From the IMG/VR virus record IMGVR_UViG_3300024339_000067, positions 1 through 26,867 of that record: a stretch of DNA of 26,867 nt; one strand, written 5' to 3'. A program made the position numbers and the translations under genes. Shown here piece by piece: positions 17,901-22,180 of the stretch. This stretch comes from a virus. How positions within the stretch are numbered: the stretch's first letter is position 1; the number at the start of each line of letters is the position of its first letter. The notes beneath the pieces are model-generated. The model was not told the DNA's origin. It made no database searches and saw only the letters and a program-made list of their open reading frames with translations.

Positions 17901-18820
17901 GACTACATCCTACACTACGCAAGGAACGTAACAAAGAGTTTATGACTGAATTGATAGATAAGTTCAGCTCTAAGACTCCTGATAAGAAGTCATTATTAGA
18001 ACTACAGAAGAAGTATGGAATATCTGATTATATCGTTAATGTAGCTGCTAAGTTTATGAGTGTTCCTGAGAAACATCTTAGACAGGATGCTTTTATGGCT
18101 CACTATGTACAGGCATGGAAACACTTTGGTGGTGCTATTAAAGACCCTAATCATCCATTCCTTATTGAGATAGCTAAAAAGGGTGTGAAAGCTACGCAGT
18201 TTTTATACTCAGCTCCATTTAGACCGTTGTTTGCAAGGAGTGCTCTGGGTAAGGTGATGACACGTTTTCAGTTGTGGTCATGGAACTCAGTAGCCTTTCG
18301 TAATAACATCAATGCAGAGGCACGTAGATATGGACTTCTTCCGGGATCAGAACAGCATAAAAGGTTTATACGTACAGCTCAGATAGATATGTTTGTATTT
18401 GCCTTGGCTAATGTGTTTGCTTATTCTTTATTTGAACAGACATTACCAGCTCCTTGGAATTGGTTACAGGATACATCAGATTGGGTATTCGGAGATGAGA
18501 AGGAACGTGACAGAGCGTTCTTTGGCTCATGGCCTACAGGGTTAGCCCCATTGCAGATGGTAACACCTCCTGTTGCAAGACTACTTCCGGGAAGTATAAA
18601 GGCACTTATAGATGACGATTGGAGTAAGCTAGCCAAGTATCAAGTATACACTATGCTTCCATTTGGGAGGATTGTGAGAGATTTAGCAGGTCCCGGTAAT
18701 CTGATAGAAAGCCCAATGAGGCTACTTGAGAAGACTACTGGTTTCCCATTAGTACAGCTACAACGTGAGGTATCTCAAGCAAGAAAAGAACGTGAAGAAA
18801 AGAAAGCACTGACCCCCTAA
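8948..18820 (+). CDS. Giant virion polyprotein with double-psi beta-barrel RNA polymerase core (putative virion RNAP)
   Basis: 3290 residues; ATG preceded by GAGGTG. Modules in order: hydrophobic/Ala-Gly N-terminal segments (about 89-122 and 172-215); a SLOG-like nucleotide-binding domain (about 375-570: SGGATGAD, GGTGWGVQMA, FGGIGSRD); a metallopeptidase-like HELSH at 689-693; a region around 1231-1263 (KGGEQYEIDPGNIR ... GQFPKQ) that may be the beta-like barrel; and the beta'-like catalytic barrel with RVPISAR, VVLHSR and DLDGD at 1551-1555. The last matches the NADFDGD metal-binding motif of cellular beta' and the DxDGD of single-chain RNAPs (crAss-like gp66, YonO, QDE-1). Then follow an inserted domain (about 1715-1822), a long helical region, and a C-terminus with a hydrophobic segment (about 3146-3175). 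Known virion RNAPs are injected with DNA and transcribe early genes; that role here is inference. It was not tested whether polymerase activity is intact. Confidence 0.8.
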   Translation: MSPFNAVLPEDQIRSQIEAYKRNPKAFTPRMLSFLQQQADASNVPFDDGAFDISDSIQQAVAGVVEGFTTISIKDQPTNEYEAIIRNVGHLVGFAPGILAGPAKLAGASSKTIAKIAALGEASIPMRGAKFATGKAKSLVTPAVQRALKGRLATSKMATDFLKSGRVAHMAEGAFHLGTASAISSWKGGIEEMAHSLGSGAVFGGAFRAIGNLALTGDKTADVAIRTVAGSMFQGLQSTLQGDTTPTQVYNYLMGAYFGGKETNWKEAATNKFVVDMREKATNDPVFRAKMDPRDIPEFFEKTPELQTMIMKRAHDTWGTRSKVLQRVLYDIVDKLGVEFAAGKSEEQYVPENYKATGEITKEGNKIYRLSEEYVKAFDYFGVSGGATGADTAFNRIGKELNMPVLNYSFEGNAHNARKAGSLVRILTQTELEAADKALGKANATLGRHFNADMDNTFSINLLRRNYSIVKSADTIFAVGTLYKKGKARVASGGTGWGVQMAIDMQKPVRFFDQRANKWLQFDKNLGDFVEMSKPPKLTPRFGGIGSRDLQANGEKAIRDLMEKASTEPKSIKPSKSTTTERNVRDDTAKALRLEIIAENRAAYEKALNPVDHPYKVKKGKSTKIRKGGTDIVPAWVDHDKKIIHLDPEELARKFEDKAWTKPKVKGVKALSENEFNTLDEWVDFVMFHELSHIENRRNPGETQADYENRMNDNALTKMDIKKQLKALDREEAILKLDRTTEDMNNDTPLPENEPGIEYNRNLGKKYIGFVKRFMMPLVEDVPFENKVNKMNEIGDFVYKEVIDKLRVGTTDNRSYEVVDAIKEKYDLVLEQEAAGQLRQWMTSMNTGVNMRMLTVGTTTNYKIKFMNEKNPTTKAGNRKMLREPKRVIEEVWENNGGEGSNLSLLDHVTVKDENGRLKDISVSEYRENGGFLFGRMGYETVIDGNGNEYQRAVNWTPEHYNVKLAEWINQMDKAGYFNYGGRSDKDQLYFVKYHPKARDYKPWVKTLKADMLKAGVLKEYEALRDMYLKKFTNADAETHDKAFVSTVLYELENNGMEYSSENVKALLGPGFIKDAIQQNKRQAIWFTNSWKADKKYINSLLGRGEDDNFRYIITPTMKDKFNPNEFIAKSTEREEHNDGGALITEKLARALNLDGGFPESGQVKTFDVDPNAELGALLNKGMYHIVTPEGAKAMDAAGIDIIFTDTVSKQMGKRKITEMSLGENNEMILKGGEQYEIDPGNIRYNYSVKQDSHFFDAGQFPKQATVSVNEGGYAPFSPELVKEFKETALQRTMQGSEESNAVLDEYIVNPTNKNISKVVKNMSDISLLRVAEMLLAPGHENLSHQLYREMLKVERDTNQDDVNEGLIREEDANTSIDVITEFDTAVDRMTSASMRTKGHSLSVFLHKHVNDYREQVLSNYFVNRISKPKFINSGASRIRNYDMWLQKKFPELNTDDSLFMLGERYRDMPFKHSIKGLRARTLGEFWDKYNDPSLKKLRPEMEKYLNALVIRVPISARSALTKQIFHGFTTINDHGVVLHSRTMSRVDGADLDGDKIQFFFGNDKEGLKNSTIDAFEANKNEFMVYRNDKDFVISQEEYNSKSDVAKKEWHPFLEGTKDRRIMVGPKRENTYRDILTTVPEKGTEDVMTSPITKWMPLMRTQISAAAVDGRNMLGPAVVNKQILEATHTTMLKKGGRDTFTITRKTGRDQTTEGDYKWARYAKDGYEVSSQGDKRFSAFHAKLNSGETIEAAYQRLKGSGKGKPSIHKNFNYWDTYLGLWRQWAKENPTLLSELGRKAEGKTLTDKFANTKNNQARALATILGGAVKTDVPEMETLSVLIEPRTEPEWLQYQRELMAAQMAFGSDPMDVFGLKSRDEWADLAWDAFFRVKTIRDLDGNTRDKVVLGPHEKKRGLYGTARKTNNALYGRNNKTKRKHTAIERNVLLEEGVRNVSEEESGSPLFDIGRAVFSMDFSDNIIRRLDSKKLVNKTAEYQKALEELDPIRLGLNRKSLKFDVPELTKVAIEYKIFDRGEIVAIASNDVKFKKFVKEAYPKNAESLLKRHTTKEERLVLLDRARREANDFISKHITNINTTVLLKKLYDASEDGLSRLSMIHEFVEDMKHNSYLNKIERDQLKGAIEEVLDMSKESYPEWTKASLEGEAKEERSSILDQQEIDQKIRDFRRNANLTDIENKALDYLMLGSLNKGELELIARLEAMPEQTQAISDAKYLAKGAAMRTSMTKLGYDSTAIPAKSVEEFIGGYKEFANDSFTDNLSVKKGEEDKIANKVANTTPSYITPDSIDNDVMIKHITGMEGIVKPEGTVEIPKHMQSAMTELIDNVRYYGESFVKGFPDVVAGILGKEYRAMNFEDVTILNDYFKDIRRGSFWQRFFKEDTAELKKRYYNLFPEAVDKELSKYNMFVQNARAEILTKEGTLRTANIIKPGNIIVAVQDWIGKMQDQSINMSEGIIADLGKEFQFLSSFPEGEPLRQMAIQQMHLNLRQTIFASESKDMKQKQMEIGAHQKRYDDTSLKYGYDKLKNKRFTLTLENEEGEMERGEYTGEFVVDRIVKIYAKFNEKMYKLLNGDDKGIADYILTASDPETGDVRVDWNKFIKDMMSDFYLGKPINTNLGVIGLHRIGKSSLIDQATDVELKKELRNIKIQKEVGRFPANGYWPHLILEKGEITKLMSQKIKELNESTELTGKEKRKEYQKLVYKNKSLTGDWSFDDMDFYSSADALEAMKEVGDKKVISDEKMKLFNATERIGNMMTREYNLEGFSTDASAYETYVRNVVNVYFRQMSQILSRYMVNDFTKRNVHTMGTQLTNKWSNFLKLYIQGALGNAEHIPEYMLNDPDMKLKGTPYKAWSDSQVKKRMNGIRQKLGIGDKNLPEELQGIDYHQLRHWSNIEAQYELATLLAHPKTAVANVFGGVMHTVESTGLSNLMRARDIEWLSTHINPNWTKREDIWDFVVGHGILPDFMKYEIGLHPTLRKERNKEFMTELIDKFSSKTPDKKSLLELQKKYGISDYIVNVAAKFMSVPEKHLRQDAFMAHYVQAWKHFGGAIKDPNHPFLIEIAKKGVKATQFLYSAPFRPLFARSALGKVMTRFQLWSWNSVAFRNNINAEARRYGLLPGSEQHKRFIRTAQIDMFVFALANVFAYSLFEQTLPAPWNWLQDTSDWVFGDEKERDRAFFGSWPTGLAPLQMVTPPVARLLPGSIKALIDDDWSKLAKYQVYTMLPFGRIVRDLAGPGNLIESPMRLLEKTTGFPLVQLQREVSQARKEREEKKALTP

Positions 18821-18853
18821 AATGGTACACGTTTTACCCACTAAGGTGAGCAA

Positions 18854-18933
18854 AATAGCCCCGTAGAGGCGATATCTTTTGTTAGAGGTATGTTACCCTG
18901 CCTGAATCATAAAAGGGGCTAGGATTGGCTATT
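18854..18933. ncRNA. Structured RNA candidate at the convergent junction
   Basis: Immediately after the giant gene, AGCCCC (18857-18862) can pair with GGGGCT (18915-18920), enclosing AGGC/GCCT (18867-18870 with 18900-18903) and GGTA-TGT-TACC (18887-18897). A competing helix, AATAGCC (18854-18860) with GGCTATT (18927-18933), shares the 5' strand, so the two closing stems exclude each other. No open frame covers it. It may be the 3' end or terminator region of the late transcript. There is no poly-T tract, so it is not a standard intrinsic terminator. Confidence 0.4.
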
Positions 18934-18984
18934 ATGGAAAATTGCAGTTATTTTATATTCTCTTAAATAATTAGTATTTACAAC

Positions 18985-19008
18985 GCAAGTTCCCCGAAGG
19001 GAACCTGC
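18985..19008 (-). terminator. C(UUCG)G tetraloop hairpin at the 3' end of the leftward block
   Basis: On the minus strand the stem GTTCCC-TTCG-GGGAAC, extended by GCA/TGC with one mismatch, carries the ultrastable C(UUCG)G tetraloop. It lies downstream of all leftward genes and faces the late block. CUUCGG hairpins are known in intergenic positions of phage T4 transcripts, where they help end or protect mRNAs. There is no U-tract after it, so it may act as a 3' protective structure or factor-assisted terminator. Confidence 0.5.
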
Positions 19009-19035
19009 ATTGCTACTAACCTAACAAGAAGGTAA

Positions 19036-19101
19036 TGACCAGAGGAGGAAGCAGGAATCGAACCTACCTAAACAGCCCAACCGTGATACCCCCAATGGTC
19101 A
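19036..19101 (-). ncRNA. tRNA-like element lacking an anticodon arm
   Basis: Read leftward, this 66-nt element closes with TGACCA/TGGTCA, a 2x2 mismatch, then GGGGG/CCTCC, giving a long acceptor-like helix. Inside are a small D-arm-like hairpin (ACGG-TTGGG-CTGT) and a textbook T-arm: GTAGG-TTCGATT-CCTGC (19051-19067) with the canonical seven-base TTCGATT loop. Only about 21 bases separate the acceptor strand from the T-stem, too few for both a D-arm and an anticodon arm. It could be a tRNA relic, a tRNA mimic bound by processing enzymes, or a 3' end signal. Confidence 0.5.
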
Positions 19102-19102
19102 A

Positions 19103-19131
19103 TAGTGTTTAAATCTCTAAAAAAAACACTA
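19103..19131. other. Hairpin after the last leftward gene
   Basis: TAGTGTTT (19103-19110) and AAACACTA (19124-19131) form an 8-bp AT-rich stem with a 13-base loop, just past the stop of the last leftward gene. It could help separate mRNA from the tRNA-like element. The T-run on the minus strand falls in the stem and loop, not after it, so it is not a classical terminator. Confidence 0.3.
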
Positions 19132-19140
19132 CTTCAATGT

Positions 19141-19326
19141 TTATGCACTAGGAGTTATATCGGGAGATGATGGTTCATCTACTCCTAGGAAGTTTGTTAG
19201 TACTTGTGATGCTTTTGATGTGTCTTCTTCTTTAGTTTGAGCACAGTATTTTACTCCTTTACTCATCAACCATAAGATGTCGACATAGTCTTCTGGTGTT
19301 AATTCGATTTTGATTGATTTACTCAT
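19141..19326 (-). CDS. Small hypothetical acidic protein
   Basis: 61 residues from the ATG at 19326, which overlaps the TGA of the upstream gene (ATGA); an in-frame TTG 15 bases earlier is less likely. The sequence starts MSKSIKIELTPEDYVDILWLM, followed by a helical region with one Cys and a Pro/Ser/Asp-rich tail (DEPSSPDITPSA). No domain is recognised. It is the last protein-coding gene of the leftward unit. The overlap with its neighbour supports translation. Confidence 0.6.
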   Translation of the reverse strand: MSKSIKIELTPEDYVDILWLMSKGVKYCAQTKEEDTSKASQVLTNFLGVDEPSSPDITPSA

Positions 19327-19763
19327 TTCAGGAACCCCCAACTTTTAGCTATTTTTATTGGATTAAACATGTCTTTGGTCATTTCTTCAGCCATCTTATC
19401 AAAACACACCTTGCATTGAACTCTTCGTTTATGACCAAAGAATCGAGAACCACAATCAACACAATTATTTAAGTAGTTACCATTTTCATGTGGAAAGTCT
19501 TCTACCCAATTCTTAGGGTCCATCTCAAGAGGTGTTATAGGATCACAATCATCATCAATTAGAGTGTATGTAACTCTATATTTAGCGATATTGTATTTCT
19601 TTTTATCCTTGAATATACCATGACAGTTTGCATGTCTCGCATGAGAAACACTTTCGAAGTCGTATTCATCACAACATGCTCTACTATAACTTCCTGTAGG
19701 TTCACCTGTTTCTTTGTCGATTATGCGAAAAACCACTAAAGGTTTTTTTTCATTTGGTTTCAT
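19323..19763 (-). CDS. Zinc-finger-containing hypothetical protein
   Basis: 146 residues. The N-terminal half (VVFRIIDKETGEPTGSYSRA) begins with a beta-strand region containing an E-T-G turn, then a segment with clustered Cys/His (CCDEYDF, HARHANCHG). The C-terminal part has a zinc-ribbon-like set (NNCVDCGSRFF ... VQCKVC, about 111-131). It is probably a nucleic-acid- or protein-binding early protein; no enzymatic motif is seen. Its start overlaps the TGA of the 46-residue zinc-ribbon gene upstream (ATGA), so the two are likely coupled. Confidence 0.6.
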   Translation of the reverse strand: MKPNEKKPLVVFRIIDKETGEPTGSYSRACCDEYDFESVSHARHANCHGIFKDKKKYNIAKYRVTYTLIDDDCDPITPLEMDPKNWVEDFPHENGNYLNNCVDCGSRFFGHKRRVQCKVCFDKMAEEMTKDMFNPIKIAKSWGFLK

Positions 19764-19900
19764 TCTATGTCTCCTTGTAAAAGTTCATCTTGTATTTGTT
19801 GTTCGTACATTATGTTTTCGTAGTAGGTATCTTTCCCAGTGCATATAACACAGGCTTGGTCATCTGATATGCTTGACCCACATATTAAACAGGTAGCCAT
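19760..19900 (-). CDS. 46-residue zinc-ribbon mini-protein
   Basis: This short gene fills the gap between its neighbours. It begins MATCLICGSS and contains CxxC at 4-7 and CVIC at 17-20, the four ligands of a treble-clef or rubredoxin-knuckle-type zinc site, followed by an acidic/Gln-rich helix (YEQQIQDELLQGDIE). The ATG overlaps the TAA of the upstream gene by one base, and its TGA overlaps the next ATG (ATGA), strong evidence for a translated, coupled gene. Function unknown. Confidence 0.7.
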   Translation of the reverse strand: MATCLICGSSISDDQACVICTGKDTYYENIMYEQQIQDELLQGDIE

Positions 19901-20184
19901 TACATCCCTACCCATATTAGGTTATCCTTTAACCATTTAGGTATACAAATTGTACTACCAATATGCTTAGTCTGTGATCGAGGTATCCACGTTTGAATCC
20001 TTACATCTCTAATAAGAAATGCTTTTTTAGTGCTATGTACTATTTTACCTCTAATCTGAACGAAAGGACTTGGTTTCCATTTATCTTTGTATGGATATCC
20101 TGAAAAGGATAATCCTTCTTGGTCTACTTGTCCATCATACAATGAATCCATTGCGTCTTGTGCGTGATCAAATATATCACTCAT
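19900..20184 (-). CDS. Hypothetical protein, beta-rich
   Basis: 94 residues. An acidic N-terminus (MSDIFDHAQDAMDSLYDGQ) is followed by a beta-rich core (VQIRGKIVHSTKKAFLIRD, then IQTWIPRSQTKHIG) that looks like a small OB- or SH3-like barrel, and a C-terminal IPKWLKDNLIW. Short phage proteins with an 'I..T.KA.L......WIP.SQ' pattern are frequent, and I believe they are of unknown function. It overlaps both neighbours by one base (TAATG), so it belongs to the leftward operon. Confidence 0.6.
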   Translation of the reverse strand: MSDIFDHAQDAMDSLYDGQVDQEGLSFSGYPYKDKWKPSPFVQIRGKIVHSTKKAFLIRDVRIQTWIPRSQTKHIGSTICIPKWLKDNLIWVGM

Positions 20185-20630
20185 TAGTATCTTCCCCCTT
20201 TACTTAGTTTACGCATGGTATATACGTGTAACTCTTCTGTGAATTTACCCACTGTTATCATGAGTAACATAAAATCTGATTCAGTTAATGGTCCTTTAAT
20301 TGTATTACACCGTTTACATATGAAATGTAAGTTCTCTGGTGTAGAAGGACCACCCTTTGTTATTGGTACGATATGATCCATAACCATAATCTTATACGTT
20401 AATATGTTTGTACAGTATTTACACTGTTGTCCGTAACATTCTATAAACTTTTCTATAAGCTCTGCTTGTGTTATGTTAAAGTCTACGTTATTGTCTTTAC
20501 TTCGCTTACGTAATGATGATCTTAATGAGTTCAATTTACGTGTTACTTTTGTGTACGTTCTTAACGTGTAATGCTTATGTATGGGAGAGATCACTTCTAG
20601 TAACCTCTCCCTATAGATAGATCGTTTCAT
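20184..20630 (-). CDS. HNH endonuclease
   Basis: 148 residues. The C-terminal half is a classic HNH nuclease: CKYC (70-73), MDHIVPITKGG (84-94, catalytic D85-H86), PENLHFICKRCN (99-109) with the second zinc pair C105/C108, and N109 plus K112 completing the beta-beta-alpha-metal site. The N-terminal 60 residues are basic and helical and probably bind DNA. HNH proteins in phages act as packaging-associated nickases, homing enzymes or host/competitor DNA nucleases. Here it sits inside a compact operon of small genes, with no obvious intron or intein. A free-standing homing role is possible but not shown. Confidence 0.85.
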   Translation of the reverse strand: MKRSIYRERLLEVISPIHKHYTLRTYTKVTRKLNSLRSSLRKRSKDNNVDFNITQAELIEKFIECYGQQCKYCTNILTYKIMVMDHIVPITKGGPSTPENLHFICKRCNTIKGPLTESDFMLLMITVGKFTEELHVYTMRKLSKGGRY

Positions 20631-20632
20631 TG

Positions 20633-20896
20633 TTATGGTATTATATTATCTTGTATATAATCATCAATACGTTGAAGCATTTTTTTTAGTGCTTTAGGAC
20701 GATGAATAATGTTACTTGACATAGCACTATCTTCTCTCCACCAAATACTGTAAAGTTTCCCATTCTTAAATTTAACAGTTGCTGATACATTTGCGTCTGT
20801 AAACTTTACTTCTGTACTTATAATTGTCGTTTGTTTTGGTTCCTTAAGTTTATCATGAGTATCTTGTAGAACGATATCTTTCTTATTTCCAAACAT
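20633..20896 (-). CDS. Hypothetical protein
   Basis: 87 residues with an AAGGAAG site before the ATG. The first 30 residues are polar; the middle is a beta-hairpin-like stretch (ISTEVKFTDANVSATVKFKNG) followed by KLYSIWW and a C-terminal helix (ALKKMLQRIDDYIQDN). I recognise no family. It lies one to two bases from genes on both sides, directly downstream of the RNA ligase, and may be co-regulated with it. Confidence 0.55.
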   Translation of the reverse strand: MFGNKKDIVLQDTHDKLKEPKQTTIISTEVKFTDANVSATVKFKNGKLYSIWWREDSAMSSNIIHRPKALKKMLQRIDDYIQDNIIP

Positions 20897-20897
20897 G

Positions 20898-21800
20898 TTA
20901 TCTTCCTTTCTCGTTCTTTTCTACTAAAACAGATTTAAGTAACTCTTTGTACATCAAAGCTGTCTTAGCTCCAATTGCTCTGTTAGCTACCTTAGACTTC
21001 ATTATTTCACCTTCTGCTTCTGCCTCTACGTCTGCTATCATAGCTTTGATAACGTTACCAGTGTCTGTTATGTCATAATCTGGGAACTTATCAAGTACAT
21101 GAGTAAGTCGCATTGGTGTAACCCATTCGTCAGCAATAGCTTTAGCTTCTGTTAATAAGACGAAATCTTTCTCATTCACTTCTCGTTTAGTAGAAGTCTC
21201 CATGAAAGCATCGTTCTTATGTTTAGCTTGGATACGAGAACCATTGTTTCTAACAAGAGCTATCACAGGTCTAAGTACAACCCCTTCTCTCATTTTAGGC
21301 TCTTTTATGCCATTCCTAACAGCCTGTACTGATGATTTGTCTCTTTCAGCGTTGATAGCTTCCAGAGTGCATGGTATTTGTGCGTAGTCAACAAACTCTA
21401 TACCAAAGTCTCTACAGAAATGGTCAGCAACTGATGTCATTAAGAACATGTTATTAATTTTCACATCGAATGCTACAAACTTCAGTTCTTTTCCATAGGT
21501 CTCTGACATCCTTTGTTGCTTACCTCCGTAGGCTTCACCATATATAACAGCTGTGTCGAATGTGGTTACACCATCTTCTTTTTTGTGTGGAAATTTGTTA
21601 GAGAAATCAGATTTAAGTTTAACTAAATCGAATAACTTACTAAACCTTAAGTGATCTTCTCCACCACTGAATATCTTTACTTGGTTGCCATCCCATTTAA
21701 TATGTGCAGATGTACCATGTATCTTTTCCATTGCATAACACTCTTTGAATAAGAGTATTGTCTGATCTTTATAAAGGTTATTTATTTTCATGTAACCCAT
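20898..21800 (-). CDS. RNA ligase (Rnl2-like nucleotidyltransferase)
   Basis: 300 residues. The covalent nucleotidyltransferase motifs are in order: motif I EKIHGTSAHI (25-34, with K26 the lysine that takes AMP), YGEAYGG (87-93), motif III FVAFDVK (108-114), motif IV REGVVLRP (171-178) and motif V RIQAKHKN (189-196). The short EK-x-H-G-T form of motif I is typical of RNA ligases (RNA_ligase / T4 Rnl2 type), not DNA ligases. Residues 200-300 are a helical C-terminal extension. The ATG is preceded by GGAGGGATA. It seals nicks or breaks in RNA using ATP. The gene lies immediately downstream of the tRNA cluster, suggesting tRNA repair against anticodon nucleases or tRNA processing. Confidence 0.85.
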   Translation of the reverse strand: MGYMKINNLYKDQTILLFKECYAMEKIHGTSAHIKWDGNQVKIFSGGEDHLRFSKLFDLVKLKSDFSNKFPHKKEDGVTTFDTAVIYGEAYGGKQQRMSETYGKELKFVAFDVKINNMFLMTSVADHFCRDFGIEFVDYAQIPCTLEAINAERDKSSVQAVRNGIKEPKMREGVVLRPVIALVRNNGSRIQAKHKNDAFMETSTKREVNEKDFVLLTEAKAIADEWVTPMRLTHVLDKFPDYDITDTGNVIKAMIADVEAEAEGEIMKSKVANRAIGAKTALMYKELLKSVLVEKNEKGR

Positions 21801-21830
21801 TATCCCTCCTTTTGTTAGTTAATTATTATG

Positions 21831-21903
21831 TAGGCTTGGATGGACTTGAACCACCAACTTTCACCTTATCAGAGTGATGCTCTTCCAATTGAACTACAAG
21901 CCT
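21831..21903 (-). tRNA. tRNA-Ile (anticodon GAU)
   Basis: A 73-nt canonical cloverleaf on the minus strand: acceptor AGGCTTG/CAAGCCT, D-stem GTTC/GAGC, anticodon stem TCACT/GGTGA with loop CTGATAA (anticodon GAU), variable AAGTT, T-arm GGTGG-TTCAAGT-CCATC, discriminator A. CCA is not encoded. It is the last tRNA of the cluster, 31 bases before the RNA ligase start. It would decode AUC/AUU; AUA, frequent in these genes, is not obviously served by this anticodon. Confidence 0.9.
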
Positions 21904-21911
21904 TTAGTGTA

Positions 21912-22021
21912 TAGAGTGGGCAGGATTCGATACCTGCAAGGTGCATTTAAACTTTGGGCGACCTCTTTAAGATTATTTTTAAAGCACCGAGGTCATCACG
22001 TCTATCTTCCGCCACCACTCT
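21912..22021 (-). tRNA. Atypical tRNA-Leu(UAA)-like gene with anticodon-loop insertion
   Basis: 110 nt closed by a perfect acceptor (AGAGTGG/CCACTCT), with a Leu-type D-arm (GCG ... AGA-CGT). Stem GACCT/AGGTC flanks what would be an anticodon arm, but its loop is 25 nt. Removing about 18 nt leaves CTTAAAG with anticodon TAA, fitting a class II tRNA-Leu of normal length. The T-stem GCAGG/CCTGC has an eight-base loop (TATCGAAT) in place of seven, and the D-loop lacks the usual GG. In the insert, GGTGC-TTTAAA is complementary to TTTAAA-T-GCACC in the variable region. It may be a tRNA needing removal of the insert, a decayed tRNA, or a tRNA-like RNA with another role. Confidence 0.5.
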
Positions 22022-22029
22022 AAACTCGT

Positions 22030-22054
22030 GTGAGGGTTACATGCTTACCCTCAC
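22030..22054. other. 8-bp hairpin between tRNAs
   Basis: GTGAGGGT and ACCCTCAC form a perfect 8-bp stem with a nine-base loop, in the 77-base spacer between the UUA-anticodon tRNA and the Leu-like tRNA. It may guide processing of the polycistronic tRNA transcript. No T-run follows on either strand. The rest of the spacer (22055-22098) shows nothing I can name. Confidence 0.4.
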
Positions 22055-22098
22055 TACTTATTTCAGGCAATCCAATTTAGCCTTTGCATGAGCACTTG

Positions 22099-22173
22099 AG
22101 ACAGAGGTTGGACTTGAACCAACGACCTCCCACCCTAAAGGCAGGCGCTCTCTCCAAACTGAGCTACTCTGTC
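22099..22173 (-). tRNA. tRNA with anticodon UUA (predicted UAA/ochre suppressor)
   Basis: A regular 75-nt cloverleaf on the minus strand: acceptor GACAGAG/CTCTGTC, TA, D-stem GCTC/GAGC, anticodon stem CCTGC/GTGGG (two wobble pairs), seven-base loop CTTTAGG, variable AGGTC, T-arm GTTGG-TTCAAGT-CCAAC, discriminator T. Standard numbering puts T34-T35-A36 as anticodon, which pairs with UAA and by wobble UAG. Other registers break the anticodon stem. G37 after A36 is unusual. The charging amino acid cannot be told from sequence; the D-arm/anticodon-stem segment resembles tRNA-Ala. It is first in the cluster, eight bases past the previous gene. Confidence 0.75.
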
Positions 22174-22180
22174 TAGTTTA

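Noticed and set aside
8948-18820. Global reassignment of a stop codon
   Set aside because: The giant gene and other long genes have no in-frame stops, all three stop codons end genes here, and overlaps place them at natural gene ends.
19036-19101. Phage attachment site (attP) overlapping a tRNA fragment
   Set aside because: No integrase or excisionase is in the window, and the element has internal paired structure rather than a plain 3' tRNA end; a lytic lifestyle fits better.
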